From a bacterium (GTDB taxonomy: Bacteria; Actinomycetota; Acidimicrobiia; Spongiisociales; UBA11373), in contig JABMPV010000468.1 of NCBI GenBank assembly GCA_013202595.1, positions 1-20,071 of the forward strand: a stretch of 20,071 bases of DNA. Direction: 5' to 3'. This document shows, one piece after another, positions 14,318 to 19,998 of this stretch. The position numbers were made by a program, and so were the translations under genes. Below the pieces are notes generated by a model. That model saw nothing but the letters and a program-made list of their open reading frames with translations, had not been told where the DNA came from and made no database searches. Position 1 is the first letter of the stretch; the number at the start of each line of letters is the position of its first letter.

Positions 14318-14592
14318 GGGTGCTCACTGCCGAACAGGTCCGGGTCGCCGCCGAAACAGGGCTGGTCGTGGTGGTCCGCCCGACCGGCAAGCCGGCGCAT
14401 ATCGCCGGGGTGATCGTCACGAACGCTGTCCGGGTCGCGGTCCGGGTCCTCGACGCTGTCGAGGGGTCAGATCATGCGGTGGTCCCGGCGGGTTGGACGA
14501 GTGACCGGTGGGAGGGGTTCCGTCGGGATCTCACCGCCTACCTGGCTGGTGACGCCCCGCTCCCGGCCGAGGTTGAGGGGGTGGCGGCATGA
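14314..14592 (+). CDS. Small hypothetical phage protein
   Basis: I recognise no family in this 92-residue product. It has a beta-rich N-terminus (GLVVVVRPTGKPAHIAGVIV) and an amphipathic C-terminal helix (RWEGFRRDLTAYLAG). The ATG at 14314 has GGGAGGT upstream and overlaps the stop of the initiator-like gene (ATGA). Its own stop overlaps the next ATG. Coding is supported by this coupling and by GC-rich third positions. Confidence 0.68.
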   Translation: MRVLTAEQVRVAAETGLVVVVRPTGKPAHIAGVIVTNAVRVAVRVLDAVEGSDHAVVPAGWTSDRWEGFRRDLTAYLAGDAPLPAEVEGVAA

Positions 14593-14885
14593 CGGATATC
14601 AAACGGGTTCGCGCCCGGACACAGGTCGGTCGTGTCCTGGCGATGCTTCGGGATCACCGGCCGGTGTGCTCGACCCGGATCTACAACGACAGTATCCGGC
14701 GGCCGGCGGCCCGGGTGTGTGACCTGCGGGCGCTCGGGCTTCACATCGAGTCGCGGACCTGCCGGAACGGTAGACATGACCACGGCGGCGACCCGACGGT
14801 CGAATATGTGTTGCACCCGGCGGTGCCGATCGTTGGCCTTGCCGGCGAGTTTGTGCTCATGGTCCCGGAACCTGTGCCGGCATGA
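14589..14885 (+). CDS. Small winged-HTH-like phage protein
   Basis: The 98-residue product reads as a helix-turn-helix protein. VGRVLAMLRDHRPVCSTRIY is followed by RRPAARVCDLRALGLHIESR, a recognition-helix-like block, then CRNGRHDHGG and a strand VEYVLHP that could be the wing. Cys/His residues in CRNGRHDH may be structural. Target unknown. It overlaps both neighbours by four bases. Confidence 0.68.
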   Translation: MTDIKRVRARTQVGRVLAMLRDHRPVCSTRIYNDSIRRPAARVCDLRALGLHIESRTCRNGRHDHGGDPTVEYVLHPAVPIVGLAGEFVLMVPEPVPA

Positions 14886-14974
14886 TCGATCAGGGCTCGC
14901 AATCCGACCTGCTGATACTGCTCGTCGCCGGTCTGGTGCTGTGGCGTTTCGGTGGGATGGGGCGGCCCCGATGA
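14882..14974 (+). CDS. 30-residue single-span membrane peptide
   Basis: This very short gene encodes a polar N-terminus (MIDQGSQSD), one hydrophobic segment (LLILLVAGLVLWRF) and a Gly/Arg tail. The ATG overlaps the previous stop (ATGA) and the stop overlaps the next ATG (ATGA). It therefore fills the space between two genes exactly, in the same coupling pattern as the rest of the operon. That fit is the main evidence that it is translated. Function unknown. Confidence 0.6.
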   Translation: MIDQGSQSDLLILLVAGLVLWRFGGMGRPR

Positions 14975-15243
14975 TCGTCGACCCGGTAGTGGTGTTCGAC
15001 GTGACAGTGTCCCGTCCGGTCGACCTGTCCGACCAGGCGCCGGGGTTCTTGTCCGGCGCCGCGGTCGGGCGGTCCCGTACAGCCCCGGAGGTACCGGCCG
15101 GTTCGTACCGGATGGCGGCCGCGGCGCCGGCGGGTTGCGGTGAGGCGCTGGTCATGGTCGCCGACGAGGTGCTGATCGCCGGGCTGTGGGAATGGCCGCC
15201 GACCACGACCGTCGTCGGGAGGGTCCGATACGACAAGGTGTAG
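14971..15243 (+). CDS. Small hypothetical phage protein ending at TAG
   Basis: The 90-residue product is beta-rich, with VVVFDVTVSRPVDL, VPAGSYRMAAAAPAGCG and ALVMVADEVLIAGLWEWPP. I recognise no family. It begins at an ATG coupled to the peptide upstream and ends with TAG at 15241-15243. The same frame stays open for 63 more codons with good coding character, so it may be the first part of one longer gene. See the next entry. Confidence 0.62.
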   Translation: MIVDPVVVFDVTVSRPVDLSDQAPGFLSGAAVGRSRTAPEVPAGSYRMAAAAPAGCGEALVMVADEVLIAGLWEWPPTTTVVGRVRYDKV

Positions 15244-15246
15244 TGG

Positions 15247-15435
15247 CTGTACCGGATCGCCGACCCGCGGATCCCCGGCCGACCATGGCTTGCGGTCCGG
15301 GCGTACATCGAGGAAGCGCACGCCGGCGGTCCGCTGAGTGTGAGCCCACCGCGCGGGCAGGCTCTGTCGCTTGTCGACGCCGAGACGTTGCGGCCGATCT
15401 GCCGGATTCCGTACGACGGCGAGGTCGACGCATGA
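15247..15435 (+). CDS. Small protein with a CTG start, or amber-readthrough extension
   Basis: In the frame of the gene before it, directly after TAG, lie 63 codons (RIADPRIPGRPWLAV, YIEEAHAGGPLSV, QALSLVDAETLRPICRIPYD) with strongly GC-rich third positions. The overlapping +2 frame, which joins the next gene, has poor third-position bias and Arg-rich content. The stop (15433-15435) overlaps the next ATG in the usual ATGA form, so this frame is coding. No ATG/GTG/TTG start is available near its 5' end. CTG at 15247 has AAGGTG (15235-15240) six bases before it and may serve. Alternatives are TAG readthrough or a nonsense mutation in one 154-codon gene. Confidence 0.5.
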   Translation: MYRIADPRIPGRPWLAVRAYIEEAHAGGPLSVSPPRGQALSLVDAETLRPICRIPYDGEVDA

Positions 15436-15848
15436 GCTCCGAGTCGAAAGTCATGTACGCGCTCGAAACATCTGACCGGCCGGTGACGCTCGACGAGCTC
15501 GTCGACGTGACAGGGATTCCGTCGCGGACGGTCCGCCGGTGCCTGTACCGGCTGCGTGACCGGTGTCGCCTATTCCGGGCCCGTGGCCGGCGGTACGGGT
15601 TCGGTGGCCCGTCGTGTGTGTGGTGGTGGGCGCGCCGCCGGCCGTCTGAGGACGGTAACGGGCAGATCTACACGGCCGGCGGGCCGCCGCCCCGACCGGT
15701 CCCGCCGCCCTCCTGTCATTTGCTGTCGCTCGACGGTGGGTGTGCTCCGTGCGGGTGGTGTGGCGGCGACCACACGGTCGAGTGTGTTGAGGCGGCCGCC
15801 GGCCGTCCCGGATGGTGTGAAGCGGTCGACCGAAAGGTGCATCGATGA
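15432..15848 (+). CDS. Winged-HTH protein with Cys-rich tail
   Basis: The 138-residue product starts with a compact winged HTH (SKVMYALETSDRPVTLDELV, GIPSRTVRRCLYRLRDRCRL, FRARGRRYGFGG). A Pro-rich linker and a short Cys-rich module (CAPCGWCGGDHTVEC) that could bind zinc follow. It is probably a DNA-binding regulator of the phage. The same frame is open further upstream, but that extension has non-coding character. The ATG at 15432 overlaps the previous stop. Confidence 0.68.
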   Translation: MSSESKVMYALETSDRPVTLDELVDVTGIPSRTVRRCLYRLRDRCRLFRARGRRYGFGGPSCVWWWARRRPSEDGNGQIYTAGGPPPRPVPPPSCHLLSLDGGCAPCGWCGGDHTVECVEAAAGRPGWCEAVDRKVHR

Positions 15849-16072
15849 TGAACGCCCGTCGTTGGTTTGCGGTCCTACCGGTGTGCGTGGCGTGGTTGTG
15901 GTGGGAGTGGATCGATCCGGTGAGGGCGATCTACTCGGGACTGTTCATGTCGGCTGTGTGGGGTCTGGTGGTTGTGGCTGACCTGTGGGTCGAGCAGCTC
16001 GACGAATGGCTGGTTGAGCGTGACAGAGCGCTCGTTGCAGCGAACCGCCCGCTCAGACGGGCCCGGCCATGA
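15845..16072 (+). CDS. Small membrane protein of the phage operon
   Basis: The 75-residue product has two hydrophobic stretches (WFAVLPVCVAWLWWEWI and YSGLFMSAVWGLVVVADLWV) followed by an acidic/basic helix (QLDEWLVERDRALVAANRPL). That suggests a hairpin in the membrane with a cytoplasmic tail. No known holin family is recognised, and an early-operon position speaks against a holin. It is coupled by ATGA overlaps on both sides. Confidence 0.62.
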   Translation: MMNARRWFAVLPVCVAWLWWEWIDPVRAIYSGLFMSAVWGLVVVADLWVEQLDEWLVERDRALVAANRPLRRARP

Positions 16073-16365
16073 GGACACTTCAAGGTCACGGCACCCGCGC
16101 CGGGTACTACCGGCTCCACATCAACCAGGGGATCCCGGTCTGCGGTCCCTGCCGGGAAGCGAACAGGGTCTACAACGTCAAACGTCGCCGGGCCGCCGGG
16201 ATGCTCCCAGCCGACGAGTTCAACGCGGCACGCCGGGCACCGTGCGGCACAGCCGGCGGGTATAAACGGCACCTGAAGGCCAGCGAACCGACCTGCATCG
16301 AATGCCGGGCCGGGAACGCCAGACGGCACCGCGAATACATGCGGACCCGACGGGCCGCAGCATGA
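16069..16365 (+). CDS. Small protein with two tandem Cys/His modules
   Basis: The 98-residue product contains the same module twice. The first has HGTRAGYYRLH and PVCGPCREANR. The second has CGTAGGYKRHL and PTCIECRAGNARRH. Each ends in CxxCRxxN followed by a basic helix. Zinc binding and nucleic-acid contact are plausible given the Cys/His and Arg content, and similar modules occur in small actinophage proteins. The exact role is unknown. Overlaps of four bases on both sides place it firmly in the operon. Confidence 0.7.
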   Translation: MRTLQGHGTRAGYYRLHINQGIPVCGPCREANRVYNVKRRRAAGMLPADEFNAARRAPCGTAGGYKRHLKASEPTCIECRAGNARRHREYMRTRRAAA

Positions 16366-16610
16366 CCGGCAGCACCGGCCTGCGGTCCCGGATTGTCGCC
16401 GACCTCGAGGCGGGTCGTGAGTTCACGGCCGATGAGGTCGTCGAGCAGTTCGGGGTGTCGATCCGGCATGCGCACCGGACGCTGTCGGGTCTCGTTGATT
16501 CCGGGCGGGTGGTGTGGCGTCCGGTCGATTGGATCGGCCCATCGAACCATGGGTCAGGTCCCCGGGCGCGGTCGTATTTCCTGGCGCCGACCTGGCCGGT
16601 GCGGACATGA
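16362..16610 (+). CDS. Small winged-HTH phage protein
   Basis: The 82-residue product has an HTH core (IVADLEAGREFTADEVVEQF, GVSIRHAHRTLSGLVDSGRV) followed by a short strand-rich wing region (SYFLAPTW). It is one of three small winged-HTH proteins in this operon and lies immediately before the methyltransferase. Target unknown. Confidence 0.68.
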   Translation: MTGSTGLRSRIVADLEAGREFTADEVVEQFGVSIRHAHRTLSGLVDSGRVVWRPVDWIGPSNHGSGPRARSYFLAPTWPVRT

Positions 16611-17254
16611 CGGCGCATCCTGCGACGTTCTCGGTCGAGATCCTGGCGGCGGTGGACCGGGCGCTCGGTCCTGACGTGGTGACGGTCCTGGACCCGTTCG
16701 CCGGGACCGGCCGTATCCATGAACTCCGCGAGCGGGGCCGGATGACGTTCGGTGTCGAGATCGAACCGGAGTGGGCTGCCCTGTCGGAGTGGACCGAAAC
16801 CGGGGATTCCCGCCACCTGCCGTTCGACGACTGCTCATTCGACGCTGTGGCGACATCACCGGCCTATGGCAACCGGATGGCCGACCAGTACGACGGACGG
16901 GACGGCACCCGCCGGTACACGTACCGCCTTGCGCTCGGCCGCCCGCTCACCGACGGCAACGGTGGCGGTCTGCAATGGGGCGACACGTACCGGAACCTCC
17001 ACGCCGAGGTGTGGGGTGAAGCGGTCCGGGTGCTACGACCGGGCGGGCGGCTCGTGCTGAACATCTCGGACCATATCCGGAAGGGCGAAATCGCGCCGGT
17101 GTCCCGGTGGCATGTCGCCGAACTCGAGGGGCTGGGGCTCGCCGAGATCTCCCGCGAGATCGTCTACACGCGCCGGATGCGGAACGGGGCGAACCGGGAC
17201 GAACGGGTCGACGGGGAACGGGTAATCGGATTCAAGAAAGGCGGCCCGACATGA
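16607..17254 (+). CDS. Phage DNA methyltransferase
   Basis: The 215-residue product is an AdoMet-dependent DNA methyltransferase. Motif I is VLDPFAGTGRIHEL (about 26-39), the acidic ribose-binding strand is FGVEIEPEW, and the catalytic motif IV is TSPAYGNRM, in place of the usual SPPY. Motif VIII-like sequence lies in VLRPGGRLVLNISDH. SPPY/DPPY enzymes methylate exocyclic amino groups (N4-cytosine or N6-adenine). No target-recognition domain can be told apart, and no restriction enzyme is adjacent, so it is an orphan enzyme that may shield phage DNA from host restriction. The ATG at 16607 overlaps the previous stop. An upstream in-frame start at 16514 would overlap coding of the neighbour. 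Confidence 0.85.
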   Translation: MTAHPATFSVEILAAVDRALGPDVVTVLDPFAGTGRIHELRERGRMTFGVEIEPEWAALSEWTETGDSRHLPFDDCSFDAVATSPAYGNRMADQYDGRDGTRRYTYRLALGRPLTDGNGGGLQWGDTYRNLHAEVWGEAVRVLRPGGRLVLNISDHIRKGEIAPVSRWHVAELEGLGLAEISREIVYTRRMRNGANRDERVDGERVIGFKKGGPT

Positions 17255-17526
17255 GTGCCGAACGGGTGGTGTGGAAGTACGAACTATCGGCCCCGTCGAT
17301 CAGCCTTGCGGTCCCTGCGGGTGCCGAGCTTCTGAGTGTGGGGATGCAGGGCGACGCGCCGGTGGTGTGGTTTCTGGTAGATCCGACCGCCGAACTCGAG
17401 GGACGCCGGCTTGTCGGCGTGTCGACCGGGCTGGATTTCAACGTCGACCGGTTGTCGTTCGTCGGCCGCATCGATTCCGACGCCGGGCTGGTGTTTCACA
17501 TCTTTGAGGAAAGGGCTCCGAAATGA
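17251..17526 (+). CDS. DUF7352-like small phage protein
   Basis: The 91-residue product has the pattern of a small actinophage family: VVWKYEL near the start, VPAGAELLSVGMQGDAPVVW, a central LVDPTAELEGRRLVGVSTG, and an end with LSFVGRIDSD and GLVFHIFEE. I associate this with DUF7352 from memory; the name needs checking. Function is unknown. It is coupled to the methyltransferase by ATGA. Confidence 0.65.
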   Translation: MSAERVVWKYELSAPSISLAVPAGAELLSVGMQGDAPVVWFLVDPTAELEGRRLVGVSTGLDFNVDRLSFVGRIDSDAGLVFHIFEERAPK

Positions 17527-17972
17527 GAAGTCGACGCCGGCGCCGGGGCGTTACACCGGGCATGATCCCGGTACCGGCTGCGGTCGTGGAGGCAGTCGAT
17601 GGTCCGGTCGCTGCTGTCGCCGGTGAACGGGTCGAGATCTCGGTCGCGCCACCTGGGCCGGTTCCGCCAGCCGACGTCGTGTATCTGTCGGTCGCGGAGT
17701 TGGTCGAGTCGGGGTTGCTGCAAGAGCTGAACCGGCGTTTTCTGCATCCTCTCGGGTTCGCGTTGGCGGTCGATAAGGCGGCCAGCCGGTTGCATGGGAT
17801 ATGGGACTGCCGGGACGATCCGGAAGGGATCGTTTTCGCCGACCTGTCCGACGCCGACGCGTGGGAGAAATACAACCGAGTAGAGGCGATCGCCAGAAAC
17901 CGGCATCGGTGGCGCCGGTCGCTGCTCGGGTGGGTTGTGCAACCGATAGGTGATCGACGGGAGGTCGGATAG
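17523..17972 (+). CDS. Hypothetical phage protein with DDPEG motif
   Basis: The 149-residue product starts with a basic run (MRSRRRRRG) and a Pro/Val-rich segment. A conserved-looking domain follows (SVAELVESGLLQELNRRFLH, PLGFALAVDKAASRLHG, IWDCRDDPEGIVFADL), then a basic C-terminus. The central block is seen in many small phage proteins of unknown function. It ends in TAG, whose last G is the first base of the next GTG start. Confidence 0.65.
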   Translation: MRSRRRRRGVTPGMIPVPAAVVEAVDGPVAAVAGERVEISVAPPGPVPPADVVYLSVAELVESGLLQELNRRFLHPLGFALAVDKAASRLHGIWDCRDDPEGIVFADLSDADAWEKYNRVEAIARNRHRWRRSLLGWVVQPIGDRREVG

Positions 17973-18316
17973 TGGGGCTGCGAGACGAGCTGATACAGGT
18001 CGCGGCGTGCGCTATCGGGTGGGCTGAGCAGATCGAACCGCGGCCGGGTCGTATGATCCCGGTCGCTGAGCTCACAGACGCGATCTGTCACGCGATCGGC
18101 AAGTACGGAGATGAGTGGATCGGCGGCCCGGCCGTCCGGCCGATCGAACGGCTTCGAGTGCTTGTCGAGGAAGTGTGCGAGGTTGCCGAACAGGTCAAGG
18201 GCGAGATCGTTATCGCCGACCTGACCGACGCCGAGTTCGACCTATACATCGCGCTGATCGATGACCTTGTCGGCGACATCATGCCGATGATCCATCACAG
18301 CAAGACTTCCCGGTGA
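17972..18316 (+). CDS. MazG-like phage protein with unusual motif order
   Basis: The 114-residue helical product contains two blocks known from actinophage MazG-like NTP pyrophosphatases. LRDELIQVAACAIGWAEQIE is at residues 3-22, and YGDEWIGGP with RLRVLVEEVCEVAEQVKG is at about 45-75. Enzymes of this class hydrolyse NTPs using an EExxE helix with acidic residues on a second helix. VEEVCEVAE supplies the first set, and DLTDAEFDLYIALIDDLVGD may supply the second. In the usual phage form the QVAA helix follows the EExxE helix, whereas here it comes first. Activity is therefore uncertain. The GTG at 17972 overlaps TAG of the gene before. Confidence 0.6.
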   Translation: MGLRDELIQVAACAIGWAEQIEPRPGRMIPVAELTDAICHAIGKYGDEWIGGPAVRPIERLRVLVEEVCEVAEQVKGEIVIADLTDAEFDLYIALIDDLVGDIMPMIHHSKTSR

Positions 18317-18528
18317 GATATCCGAACGTGTCGTGGGTTCACCGTTCGTCGGTGTTTCACCGGTCCGCCGGCGAGCTCGAGGACGCCGGCCGGACGTTGG
18401 CGCCTTGCGGGTCGGTGATCGGGGTGTCAGGTGTGCATCGGCCGATGCGTGGGTCGTTGCTACAGGCGGTCCGGGTTGCGGGCCGGCGTCCGTGTCGTCG
18501 GTGTCCGTGGCCGGAAGGGGTCACCTGA
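18313..18528 (+). CDS. Small Cys-containing phage protein
   Basis: The 71-residue product has VSWVHRSSVFHRSAGELED, a central APCGSVIGVSG and an end with CRRCPWPEG. The single Cys and the CxxC end suggest a small metal-binding or disulfide-stabilised fold. I do not recognise a family. The GTG start at 18313 overlaps the previous stop (GTGA), and its TGA shares a base with the ATG of the HNH gene. Confidence 0.6.
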   Translation: MRYPNVSWVHRSSVFHRSAGELEDAGRTLAPCGSVIGVSGVHRPMRGSLLQAVRVAGRRPCRRCPWPEGVT

Positions 18529-18833
18529 TGCCGCGGCGTCCTGCTCGAGCGTGTCCGGTGTGTGGGGGGCGAGTCGCTGCTGATGCGCGTCATCGTCACG
18601 CGCCGGGCCCTGCCCCGGTCCCCACTAGCGAGCGCCGCCGCCGTGTAGCGGTTGTCGCCGAGCATGTTCGTCTACATGGGCTGGTCTGTCCCGGCTGGAA
18701 CCGGGCGCCTCATGGATCGGCCGATCTGACGGCCGATCACATTATCCCGCGGGCAGCCGGTGGGGAGCATGGGCCTCTTCGAGTCCTCTGTCGCTCATGC
18801 AACAGCCGACGTGGGACAGGTGGTGTCATGTGA
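18528..18833 (+). CDS. HNH endonuclease
   Basis: The 101-residue product carries an HNH fold: an N-terminal CPVCGG zinc knuckle, LVCPGWNRAPHG, then the nuclease core LTADHIIPRAAGGEHGPLRV and LCRSCNSRRG. The first catalytic His is in ADHIIP. The final position is Asn (CNSRRG), the HNN form, which is common in phage HNH enzymes. In tailed phages such a gene often sits just before the terminase genes and assists genome packaging or end formation. The location here, upstream of a P27 small terminase, fits. The ATG at 18528 overlaps the previous stop by one base. The coupled operon ends here. Confidence 0.88.
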   Translation: MPRRPARACPVCGGRVAADARHRHAPGPAPVPTSERRRRVAVVAEHVRLHGLVCPGWNRAPHGSADLTADHIIPRAAGGEHGPLRVLCRSCNSRRGTGGVM

Positions 18834-18883
18834 GCCGCCAGACTGAAGCCAGCCCAGATTGGCCACGACGCGGAAATGGAAAA

Positions 18884-19201
18884 ATGAAAGTGACATATTG
18901 TCATGGTTATAGGTACAGTTGGGGTGTCCAGTCGAACTGGACACCAGGCAAGATGCGGAGGGATGGTCACGCAAGGGCTTCTTCACCACATGAGCGCGCG
19001 TGCCGATACAAGGTTTCAAGGATCGGACGGGGTGATCCCCGGGGCTTGACTGGGATTGGTTGCGGTCTCCCGGTGATTCATCTTGACCGCAACGACGCGA
19101 CCTGGCGGCTCATCTGGCGGCTGTACGTGAAGTACCACGCCCTCAGTCCTTTCTACGAGCACCAGATCCTGGAGAGTCGCAAGGCGTTCCTGAGCCGCTG
19201 A
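18884..19201 (+). CDS. Hypothetical protein between HNH and terminase genes
   Basis: I do not recognise this 105-residue product. The C-terminal half (LPVIHLDRNDATWRLIWRLY, VKYHALSPFYEHQILESRKA) has strongly GC-rich third positions and is clearly coding-like. The N-terminal half (KVTYCHGYRYSWGVQSNW) is AT-richer and contains two palindromes. The start is therefore uncertain and could lie further downstream. It is not overlap-coupled to the HNH gene, unlike everything before it. Confidence 0.48.
   Translation: MKVTYCHGYRYSWGVQSNWTPGKMRRDGHARASSPHERACRYKVSRIGRGDPRGLTGIGCGLPVIHLDRNDATWRLIWRLYVKYHALSPFYEHQILESRKAFLSR
18891..18945. promoter_or_regulatory. Two palindromes in an AT-richer patch
   Basis: TGACA-TAT-TGTCA lies at 18891-18903. 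GGTGTCCAGT (18923-18932) and ACTGGACACC (18936-18945) are perfect 10-base inverted copies around CGA. Both fall at the end of the coupled early operon, in the least GC-rich part of the right half. They could be operators or an RNA hairpin. No clear promoter boxes with proper spacing are visible. Confidence 0.4.
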
Positions 19202-19460
19202 CGGGGGGCATCAGGGGGGGGCGGGTCCGAAACTTCGGGCCGACATCACTGCAGACGACCACGCCCGTCTTACGTGAGTGGCCGCGTAAGTCACGGGTTT
19301 TGTTCGGGATCCCCCATGGGGTTCGTGTCACTGTCGCTTCCGTGACTCGTACGCTTCGGACACAGGCGGCGGAACCCGGTGTCGATCTCCGTTCGGGGGC
19401 GGCGCAGTATCGATGCCGGGTCCAGCCGCCTAGTCCTGGCAATCGGGGAGGGGGTTTCCG
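19202..19460. other. Gene-free stretch before the terminase region
   Basis: No gene is supported here. It starts with G-runs of 6, 8 and 3 bases (19203-19208, 19214-19221, 19223-19225). It holds the inverted repeat CTTACG / CGTAAG (19269-19274 and 19285-19290) and AGTCACGG / CCGTGACT (19289-19296 and 19340-19347). A position just before terminase genes is where cos or pac sites and late promoters often lie. Neither can be assigned from sequence. Confidence 0.35.
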
Positions 19461-19997
19461 ATGACTGATTCTGAGGCTCACCCCATCGGTAGTGCTCCGG
19501 CGGTCGCCGACCCGATATGCATCGAGTGTGGTCACCCTGTCATGGCCGGGATCTGCGCCGCCACCGGCTGTGACCGCTCATGCGACCCGATGGCCAGGCG
19601 GTTCGCCACCGTCGCTGCGGTGTGGCGCGCCGCGTTGGCTCTCCGACCTTCGGCGCCAGTTCCGCCACCGCACATGTCGGAACGTGTGCCCGCCTGGGTT
19701 CCTGACGATGACCGCGACATGTGGGTTGAGGCGCTGCAGGGACTCGATGACGACGGCCTGGTCGACGGTCCCGGTTCGCTGGTCGATACGTTCTGTCAGA
19801 CCTGGGTGGGTTGGCGTTCGACGTCCGCGAATGTTCGACGCGACGGCACGCTGGTGACCCAGCACACCGAGAAGGGCGAGGTCCGAGACGTCCGGGCGAA
19901 TCCCGACGTCGCCGTAGCGGAGCAGTACGCGAGGTCGGTTGCGGCGATCCGTCGCGAGCTCGCGCAGGCGCGGTCCGATGAGGCGATGGGGCTCTGA
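19461..19997 (+). CDS. Zinc-ribbon protein with P27 terminase-like tail
   Basis: The 178-residue product begins with a Cys-rich module (CIECGHPVMAGICAATGC, then SCDP) that may bind zinc. After a Pro-rich linker comes an acidic helical part (WVPDDDRDMWVEALQGLDDD). The C-terminal half (VDTFCQTWVGWRSTSANVRR, GTLVTQHTEKGEVRDVRANP, then QYARSVAAIRRELAQA) resembles the C-terminal pattern of P27-family small terminases. A GGAGGGGG-like site lies upstream of the ATG at 19461. One base separates its TGA from the next gene, which opens with the P27 N-terminal signature. It may be a diverged paralogue or a packaging partner. Confidence 0.66.
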   Translation: MTDSEAHPIGSAPAVADPICIECGHPVMAGICAATGCDRSCDPMARRFATVAAVWRAALALRPSAPVPPPHMSERVPAWVPDDDRDMWVEALQGLDDDGLVDGPGSLVDTFCQTWVGWRSTSANVRRDGTLVTQHTEKGEVRDVRANPDVAVAEQYARSVAAIRRELAQARSDEAMGL

Positions 19998-19998
19998 A

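Noticed and set aside
15243..15431. GTG at 15243 as start of a longer winged-HTH protein
   Set aside because: The TAGTG overlap is tempting and is used at 17972. However, this frame has poor third-position bias and Arg-rich content, while the overlapping frame is clearly coding.
18797..18883. Upstream ATG at 18797 for the gene before the terminase region
   Set aside because: It would overlap the end of the HNH gene by 37 bases and has weak coding character. The ATG at 18884 was preferred.
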